Assembly (NCBI RefSeq): GCF_000772045.1
Contig: NZ_CP009754.1
Coordinates: 4,154,001 to 4,218,000, forward strand
DNA from: Streptomyces sp. CCM_MD2014
GTDB taxonomy: Bacteria; Actinomycetota; Actinomycetes; Streptomycetales; Streptomycetaceae
Direction of reading: 5' to 3'
Length of the DNA: 64,000 bases
Both the position numbers and the translations under genes were made by a program. Positions within the stretch are counted from its first letter, which is position 1. Each line of letters begins with the position of its first letter. Positions 58,551 through 64,000 of this stretch are shown piece after piece. Under the pieces are notes generated by a model. It had not been told where the DNA came from. It worked only from the letters and a program-made list of their open reading frames with translations, and ran no database searches.

Positions 58551-59804
58551 TCAGCCGCCGCAGGGCAGATCCACCTCCAGCACCGTCGGGCCGCCGGGCG
58601 GGCTGGTCAGACGGAGGGTGCCGTCCAGGGCCGCCACCCGGCGGCGGATGCCGGTCAGGCCCGAGCCGCCGTCCTCGTCGGCGCCGCCCCGCCCGTCGTC
58701 CTCGACCCGCAGCCGCAGCCTGCCGCCCCTGGCACGGGCCGTGACCGAGGCCCGGCCGGCGCCGCTGTGCTTGGCGACGTTGGTGAGCGCCTCGGCGACG
58801 ACGAAGTACGCCGTCGCCTCGACCGCGGCCGCACACCGCTCCGGCACGTCCGCCTCGACGCGGCAGGGCACCCCGCAGTCCGCCGCGAGGCCCGACAGCG
58901 CGCCCGCCAGCCCGCGGTCGGCCAGGACCGGCGGCAGGATGCCCCGCGCCACCGACCGCAGTTCCGCCAGCGCCTGCTCCGCCGCCGACTGGGCCCGCTC
59001 CAGCAGTTCGTCGGCGCCGGCGGGGTCCCGCGCCGCCATCCGCCGCGCGGCGCCCAGCAGCACCGTGACCGACACGAGCCGGTTCTGCGCGCCGTCGTGC
59101 AGGGACCGTTCGATCCGGCGCAGTTCGGTGGCGTGCGCGTCCAGCGCGGCCGCCCGGGTCGCGGTCAGTTCCGCCACCCGCAGCGACAGGTCCGTGTCCG
59201 GGCCCGCCGCGAGCAGCCGCCGGGCCGGGGCGGCCTGCAGCCGGGCCATGCCGGGGCCCAGGCCCAGGAGGATCGCGGTCCAGCCCACGCCCAGCAGCAG
59301 CGCCGCGACCGCGTCCAGCCAGGTGTGCGCGGTGCCGACGCCGATGGAGGTGGTCGTCGCGTCCTCGGGCACCAGGCGCCACCACAGGGGGAACGTGCCG
59401 TCCCGGACGGCGCACAGCGGCAGCAGGAGACCGAGCAGGCCGAGCAGGAGCCCCAGGGTGCCGTGCCGCACCAGCCAGCCCAGCTCCCGCCGGGTGGTGG
59501 GGTCGGCCAGCGCGGACCGCAGCCGGACGGGCGGCGGATCGGGCGGGACGATGTCGACGCCCCGGCGGGCGAGGCGTTCGCGTTCCCGGCGGGCCAGCGC
59601 GTGCAGGGCGCGCAGCACGAGCGGCGCGAGCAGCAGCCCCACCCCGGCCGGAGCGGTCACGGCGGCCACGGCCGACAGCAGCAGCACGCCCAGCGCCTGG
59701 AACGCCGTACCGAGCCCGCCGACGAGCTGCCCCGTCGCCGCGCGGGCGGCGCGCAGCGTCCGTACGGCGGTCTCCCGCACGGACACGCCCTCGACGACCG
59801 TCAT
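58551..59804 (-). CDS. DesK/NarX-type histidine kinase, no adjacent response regulator
   Basis: A 417-residue HK. Four TM helices in two pairs (about residues 40-80 and 120-205), the HisKA_3 dimerisation motif ERSLHDGAQNRLVSVTVLLG with the phospho-His, and a HATPase (AEALTNVAKHSGAGRA, DDGRGGADEDGGSGLTGIRRRV). This class normally sits beside a NarL/LuxR regulator, none of which is in this window. A palindrome and the divergent ABC transporter genes lie upstream, suggesting control of that transporter. GGAGG precedes the ATG. Confidence 0.9.
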   Translation of the reverse strand: MTVVEGVSVRETAVRTLRAARAATGQLVGGLGTAFQALGVLLLSAVAAVTAPAGVGLLLAPLVLRALHALARRERERLARRGVDIVPPDPPPVRLRSALADPTTRRELGWLVRHGTLGLLLGLLGLLLPLCAVRDGTFPLWWRLVPEDATTTSIGVGTAHTWLDAVAALLLGVGWTAILLGLGPGMARLQAAPARRLLAAGPDTDLSLRVAELTATRAAALDAHATELRRIERSLHDGAQNRLVSVTVLLGAARRMAARDPAGADELLERAQSAAEQALAELRSVARGILPPVLADRGLAGALSGLAADCGVPCRVEADVPERCAAAVEATAYFVVAEALTNVAKHSGAGRASVTARARGGRLRLRVEDDGRGGADEDGGSGLTGIRRRVAALDGTLRLTSPPGGPTVLEVDLPCGG

Positions 59805-59892
59805 CCGCCTGCCTCCCTCCGGCCCCGTGGCCAACGCCGACGTGCCCGACCCTAAGGCGCGGGACGGTGAGACGGCGGGTGCGGAGCCGGAA

Positions 59893-59910
59893 GGTACAGC
59901 CTGCTGTACC
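59893..59910. promoter_or_regulatory. Palindromic operator between kinase and ABC operon
   Basis: GGTACAG-CCTG-CTGTACC is a perfect 7-bp inverted repeat. It lies 88 bases before the kinase start and 47 bases before the TAGCGT -10 (59957-59962) of the ABC genes. A response regulator or other dimer should bind here. Confidence 0.6.
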
Positions 59911-60001
59911 TCGAACCGGGCGGCTCACGGGATCGGCGGGCGGGGGTCCTGCTCCATAGCGTCGGAGACGACCGCGAGCGACGCCGACGGAGGCCGCAGC
60001 C

Positions 60002-60295
60002 ATGACGTACCAGGACCACCGCAAGCAGCAGGAGCACCAGGAGTACCGGGGCGACGAGGACCCCTACCGCCTGGGCACCCACCAGGCCGCCCCCGCACCC
60101 GGTGACGGCCCGGGCGCCGTCTCCCGCGGGGACGTCCTGCGCACGCTGCTGTGGGCCGTCGTGGTGCTCAGCGCCGTCGCCAACATGGCGCTCTCCTTCG
60201 CCGGTGCCGCCACCCCGCTCCACCTGGCCACCGGCGTGGTCACCGTGCTCGCCGCCGGCACCCTCGTCGTACGCGCCCTGCGGGGTCGGCGATGA
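60002..60295 (+). CDS. Small membrane protein of the ABC operon
   Basis: A 97-residue protein with a charged N-terminal half (HRKQQEHQEYRGDEDPYRLG) and two TM helices (TLLWAVVVLSAVANMALSFAG, TPLHLATGVVTVLAAGTLVVRA). GGAGG precedes the ATG. Its stop overlaps the ATPase start. Proteins of this shape often lie ahead of streptomycete ABC transporters near DesK-type kinases. Role unknown. Confidence 0.75.
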   Translation: MTYQDHRKQQEHQEYRGDEDPYRLGTHQAAPAPGDGPGAVSRGDVLRTLLWAVVVLSAVANMALSFAGAATPLHLATGVVTVLAAGTLVVRALRGRR

Positions 60296-61047
60296 GTACC
60301 GCCGCCCTCGCCACCGCCACCGCGCGCAGGGCGCCCGCCATCGCGCTGGACCGCGTCGCCCGCACCTACCCGGGCGGTGTCCGGGCCCTCGACGACGTGT
60401 CGCTGACCGTGGAGCACGGCACGTTCCTCGCGGTGATGGGGCCCTCGGGCTCCGGCAAGAGCACCCTGATGCACTGCGCCGCCGGGCTGGACTCCCCCAC
60501 GTCGGGCAGTGTCCGCATCGACGGGCAGGAGATCTCCGGCCTGAACGAGACCCGCCGCACCGAACTGCGCCGCGAACGCGTCGGGTTCGTGTTCCAGGCG
60601 TACAACCTGATCCCCTCGCTCAGCGTCGAGGACAACATCACGCTGCCGCTGCGCCTGGCCGGCCGGCGCCCGGACCGGGACTGGCTGCGCACACTGACCG
60701 AACGGGTCGGGCTGGCCGACCGGCTGTCGCACCGGCCCGCCGAGCTCTCCGGCGGCCAGCAGCAACGCGCCGCCGTCGTACGGGCGCTGGCGGCCAAGCC
60801 CGCCGTCGTCTTCGCGGACGAGCCGACCGGCGCGCTGGACCTGCGCAGCGCCCACCAGGTGCTCGGCCTGCTGCGGGCGCTCGTCGACGACCTCGGTCAG
60901 ACGGTGGTCATGGTCACCCACGATCCGGCCGCCGCGGCACGCGCCCACCGCGCGCTGGTGATGGCCGACGGACGGGTGGTCGAGGCCCTGGAGCGGCCCA
61001 CCGCGCCGCGACTGGCCGACCGTCTCGTGGCGCTGGGGGAGCGGTAG
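60292..61047 (+). CDS. ABC transporter ATPase (MacB/LolD type)
   Basis: A 251-residue ATPase: Walker A GPSGSGKST, Q-loop VFQAYNLIPSLS, signature LSGGQQQRAAVVRALAAKP, Walker B VVFADEPTGALD and the H-loop VTHD. The GALD D-loop and overall form match the MacB/FtsE group that works with FtsX-type permeases. Two bases separate its stop from the permease start. Confidence 0.95.
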   Translation: MSTAALATATARRAPAIALDRVARTYPGGVRALDDVSLTVEHGTFLAVMGPSGSGKSTLMHCAAGLDSPTSGSVRIDGQEISGLNETRRTELRRERVGFVFQAYNLIPSLSVEDNITLPLRLAGRRPDRDWLRTLTERVGLADRLSHRPAELSGGQQQRAAVVRALAAKPAVVFADEPTGALDLRSAHQVLGLLRALVDDLGQTVVMVTHDPAAAARAHRALVMADGRVVEALERPTAPRLADRLVALGER

Positions 61048-61049
61048 CC

Positions 61050-63584
61050 GTGCTGCACCTCGCGCTGCGGATGGCCGCGCACCGGATCACCGCACTGCTC
61101 GCCGTGGCCTGCGCCGTCCTGGGCGGCGCGGCGCTGATCACCGCCACCGGCGTACTCGCCGAGTCCGGGCTGCGCTCGCAACTGCCGCCCGGGCGGCTCG
61201 GCGGGGCGGACGTCGTGGTCGCCGCCGACCAGGAGTTCCACCCCCGCGGGGACCTGCCCCTCGCGCTGCCGGAGCGGGCGACGGTCCCGGCCCGGCTCGT
61301 CGGCCGGCTGGCCGCCCTGCCCGGCGTCACGGCGGCCGTCGGCGACATCGGCTTCCCGGCGGCGCTGGTCGACGGTGGTGGACGGATCACGCCGGTCGAC
61401 GACGACCCGCAGACGGCGGGCCACGGCTGGTCCTCGACCCGGCTGCTGGCGGACGCCCGGGTAAAGGGCCGGGCGCCGTCCGGAGCGGACGAGGTCGCGG
61501 TGGACGCCGGTACGGGCCTGACGGTCGGACAGCGGGTCGACGTCGTGGCGAACGGGCGCCCCTCCGCGTCCTACCGGGTCTCCGCGCTGGTCGACGCCCC
61601 GGGCGCCGGCGTCTGGTTCGCGGACGGCACGGCCGCCCGGCTGGCCGCACGCGACGCGGGGAGCGAGGGCCCGCGCGCCGGGACCGTGGACCTGATCGGG
61701 CTGCGGACCGACGACGGTGCCGGGGAGCGGGTGGCCGCCGCGGTGCGCGAGGCGGTGGCGGGCACGGGCCTGGAGGTGACCACGGGTGCGGACCGGGGCG
61801 AGGCGGTGGCGCCCGGCGTGGGTTCGGCACGCTCGCTGCTGATCCTGCTCGCCGGTTCGCTCGGCGGGATCGTGCTGCTGATCACCGGGTTCGTCGTCGC
61901 GGGCGCGCTGGGCGTGACCATCGCCGGGCAGCGCCGCGACCTGGCGCTGATGCGGGCCGTGGGCGCGACGCCGAGGCAGATCCGCCGCCTGGCCGCCGCG
62001 CAGTCGACGGTCGTCGCGGTGATCGCCCTGGTGCCGGGGGTGGCGGCCGGCTACCTGCTGGCGGGCCGGTTCCGCGAGCAGCTGGCCGGCCGGGGCGTCC
62101 TCCCGCCCGAACTCCCCCTCACCGTCAGCCCCCTGCCCGCGCTCGCCACGCTGCTCCTGGTGGTGACGGCCGTACGGCTCTGCGCCCGGTGCGCGGCCTG
62201 GCGCACCTCGCGGATGCCGGCCACCGAGGCGGTCGCCGAGTCCCGCAGCGAGCCGCGCACACCGTCGCGGGGGCGGACCCCGGCCGGGCTGCTGCTGATC
62301 CTCGGCGCGTGCGCGCTGTCGGTGGTGCCGCTGCTGTCCCGGACGGTCCTCGGGGCCGCGGTCACCTCCATGGCGGGCATCATCGCGGCGATCGGCCTGG
62401 CACTGTCCGGCCCGGCACTGGTGCGGAGCGCGGGCGAGGCCGCCGTACGGCGGCTGCGGCCCGGGGTGGCGGCGCCGACGTGGCTGGCGCTGTCCAACGT
62501 ACGGGCGTACGCGCTGCGTCTGTCGGGGGTGGTCAGCCCGCTGGCGATGGGCGTCGTCTTCGTCCTGACGTACACCCTCACCCAGACCACGGTGCTGGCC
62601 GCCACCTCCGAGGACACCCGCACCGGCACGCTCGCCCAGTACGAGCTGACGGCACCGGCGCTGGGCGGGCTGCCCGACGGCACCCTGTCCGCCGTACGGG
62701 ACGTGCCCGGCGTACGCGCCGCGGCGCCGGCCGGGACGACCACGGTGGTGTGGGAGTACGAGGAGCTGGGCGACCCCGCGGCCGAGTCGGCCCCGGCGCC
62801 GGTCCTCGGGCCGGACGCCCGGGACGTCCTCGACCTCGGCGTGACGGACGGCGGCCTGGACCATCTGACCGGTGCCACGGTCGCCGTCAGCGGCGAGGCC
62901 GCCCGCACCCGGGACGCCGGGGTAGGCAAGCGGGTGCGCCTGGTGCTCGGTGACGGGGCGCGCGTCGAGGCCCGGGTCGTCGCCGTCTACGACCGGGGGC
63001 TGGGCTTCGGCCCGGTCGTCCTCTCCCGCGAACTGGCCGCCGGGCACACCACGACCGGCCTCGACCAGCGAATCCTGGTCCGCACCGACGGCACGGCGGA
63101 GGCGGGGCGGGGGCTCGCCGCGCTGGCCGCCGACCGTCCCGGGCTCACCCTCGCGAACACCGCCCCGGACTCCGAGGGTGCGGACGCGCCGCCCGAGGTG
63201 TGGATCAACCTGGCGGTGGTCGTGGTGCTCCTCGGCTACCTGCTGCTGAGCATCGCCAACAAGCTGGTCGCCGCCACCGCCCAGCGCCGCACCGAGATCG
63301 CCGCGCTGCGCCTGGTCGGTACGACCCCGCGGCAGATCCGCGCGATGATGCGCCGCGAGGCCGCGGTCGTCGCCGCCGCGGCCCTGGCCTGTGGTCTCCT
63401 GCTGTCCGCCGTCCCGCTGGCCCTGCTCGGCCAGGGCTTCCTCGGCCACCCGTGGCCGGCGGGCCCGGCCTGGCTCCTGCCGGCGGTGGCGGCGACGGTG
63501 ACGGCGACGGCGTACCTCACGATCGAAGTCCCCACCCGCCACGCCCTGCGCACGCCTCCGGCGGAGGGCCTGCGCACGGGGTGA
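61050..63584 (+). CDS. FtsX-family ABC transporter permease
   Basis: An 844-residue permease with two FtsX units, each of three to four TM helices around residues 260-400 and 710-830, and large extracytoplasmic domains. RDLALMRAVGATPRQIRRLAAAQ and RRTEIAALRLVGTTPRQIRAMMRREA are the coupling motifs repeated in both halves. These transporters export antimicrobial peptides or lipids or act as mechanical stress sensors. It starts at GTG, 2 bases after the ATPase stop. Confidence 0.93.
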   Translation: MLHLALRMAAHRITALLAVACAVLGGAALITATGVLAESGLRSQLPPGRLGGADVVVAADQEFHPRGDLPLALPERATVPARLVGRLAALPGVTAAVGDIGFPAALVDGGGRITPVDDDPQTAGHGWSSTRLLADARVKGRAPSGADEVAVDAGTGLTVGQRVDVVANGRPSASYRVSALVDAPGAGVWFADGTAARLAARDAGSEGPRAGTVDLIGLRTDDGAGERVAAAVREAVAGTGLEVTTGADRGEAVAPGVGSARSLLILLAGSLGGIVLLITGFVVAGALGVTIAGQRRDLALMRAVGATPRQIRRLAAAQSTVVAVIALVPGVAAGYLLAGRFREQLAGRGVLPPELPLTVSPLPALATLLLVVTAVRLCARCAAWRTSRMPATEAVAESRSEPRTPSRGRTPAGLLLILGACALSVVPLLSRTVLGAAVTSMAGIIAAIGLALSGPALVRSAGEAAVRRLRPGVAAPTWLALSNVRAYALRLSGVVSPLAMGVVFVLTYTLTQTTVLAATSEDTRTGTLAQYELTAPALGGLPDGTLSAVRDVPGVRAAAPAGTTTVVWEYEELGDPAAESAPAPVLGPDARDVLDLGVTDGGLDHLTGATVAVSGEAARTRDAGVGKRVRLVLGDGARVEARVVAVYDRGLGFGPVVLSRELAAGHTTTGLDQRILVRTDGTAEAGRGLAALAADRPGLTLANTAPDSEGADAPPEVWINLAVVVVLLGYLLLSIANKLVAATAQRRTEIAALRLVGTTPRQIRAMMRREAAVVAAAALACGLLLSAVPLALLGQGFLGHPWPAGPAWLLPAVAATVTATAYLTIEVPTRHALRTPPAEGLRTG

Positions 63585-63611
63585 TCCCGGCCCGCCGAGC
63601 GGACCGGGATC
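63583..63611 (+). terminator. Hairpin ending the ABC operon
   Basis: GATCCCGG (63583-63590) pairs with CCGGGATC (63604-63611), starting at the permease stop codon. It may serve both this operon and the convergent permease gene. Confidence 0.5.
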
Positions 63612-63667
63612 GCCTGCCGGGGGCCGGCCACGGGCAGATTTCCGCGCGACCCGTCACCCGGCCGGCC

Positions 63668-64000
63668 TCAGGCCCCCCGTTCACGCAGTGCCGCCCGCGC
63701 CGGGAGGATCGCTGCGGTGAGGGCGAGGGCTCCCGCCGTCGCGGCGAACGCGGCGTACAGCAGCGGGGGGACGTGCGGGAGCTCGCCGGTCAGACCTCGC
63801 ATCATCGGGGTCAGTGTGATCATGGCGATGGCGGTGCCCAGGGCCACGCCCGCCGCCGACACCAGCAGGCTCTCCCAGCCCAGCATGCGCAGCACCTGGC
63901 GCCGGGTGGAGCCGACGAGGCGCAGCGTGCGCAGTTCGCGGCGGCGGTCCAGGACGGTCATCACCAGGGTGTTGACCGCCGCGACGGCGGCGAAGCCGCC
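63668..64000 (-). CDS. FtsX-family permease, 3' end only
   Basis: The last 110 codons of an FtsX permease: AVNTLVMTVLDRRRELRTLRLVGSTRRQV, then three TM helices ending ILPARAALRERGA. The frame is open to the window edge, where the start of the gene is missing. It is convergent with the intact ABC operon and resembles its permease, so a second, related transporter lies beyond the window. Confidence 0.88.
   Translation of the reverse strand, partial: GGFAAVAAVNTLVMTVLDRRRELRTLRLVGSTRRQVLRMLGWESLLVSAAGVALGTAIAMITLTPMMRGLTGELPHVPPLLYAAFAATAGALALTAAILPARAALRERGA

Noticed and set aside
60897..63542. 881-codon minus-strand frame opposite the FtsX permease
   Set aside because: Arg/Gly/Gln-rich without any motif; the plus strand encodes a clear permease with repeated FtsX motifs.
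1..64000. CRISPR array, rRNA operon, or PKS/NRPS cluster
   Set aside because: No regularly spaced repeats, rRNA sequence or modular synthase genes were seen anywhere in the window.

Overview
The window is chromosomal DNA from a high-GC actinomycete, almost certainly a Streptomyces. Third codon positions are strongly G/C, GTG starts are common, and many genes appear to be leaderless with a TANNNT -10 box 6-7 bases before the start codon. The content is typical of the genus: SpoIIE-type PP2C phosphatases, four DUF5994 proteins, an ECF41 sigma factor, a secreted AA10 LPMO behind a CebR box, class F sortase, LAxTG surface protein and KdpFABC. No name for the species can be read from the sequence.

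Layout. 1-5.4 kb: the 3' part of a GAF/PP2C phosphatase gene, then four DUF5994 paralogues around a membrane fatty acid desaturase; the four share an upstream promoter-like box. 5.6-11.6 kb: an arsenic resistance locus with three flavoprotein genes, two ArsR repressors, an ACR3 arsenite pump and an ArsC arsenate reductase, with operator-like repeats in its divergent and upstream regions. 11.7-17.7 kb: accessory DNA bounded by two 54-bp direct repeats that match the 3' half of a tRNA-Gly(CCC) gene, each followed by a terminator. It carries a DUF4365 nuclease-like protein with a cysteine cluster, a VapBC-type toxin-antitoxin pair, a MerR/SDR pair and a divergent TetR/SDR pair that has lost both 5' ends. 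No integrase is visible. 17.8-21.4 kb: an LPMO, an IS transposase scrap, a streptomycin-type APH(3'') gene and a frameshifted DinB/DUF664 pseudogene.

21.7-31 kb: a nitroreductase/TetR pair with twin operators, a SEC-C-tailed protein, an LAHTG-anchored coiled-coil surface protein, a polysaccharide deacetylase, and an NDH-2-like oxidoreductase next to an ECF41 sigma factor. 31-37 kb: kdpFABC with a 27-codon gene in front, a beta-carbonic anhydrase, a small membrane protein and an ArsR regulator. 37-45 kb: a second PP2C phosphatase with an RsbW-like ATPase, a PAP2 membrane enzyme, a glyoxalase-fold protein, a large secreted FG-GAP protein and a ferritin-like protein. 45-48 kb: cold shock protein, DEAD-box helicase and an SCO5918-like protein. 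48-50 kb: an ECF sigma with a membrane partner, then a class F sortase and a likely surface substrate.

50-58.5 kb: an epimerase, a two-component system, and a tightly overlapped run GT2 / DUF2064 / methyltransferase facing a membrane protein plus cytochrome-b/molybdopterin oxidoreductase, then a polytopic membrane protein; this looks like an envelope or redox module of unknown product. 58.5-64 kb: an orphan DesK-type histidine kinase divergent from a small membrane protein and a MacB/FtsX-type ABC transporter, then the 3' end of another FtsX permease.

The least explained parts are the tRNA-Gly repeat island with its DUF4365 protein, the DUF5994 quartet with its shared box, and the three-flavoprotein ars locus.
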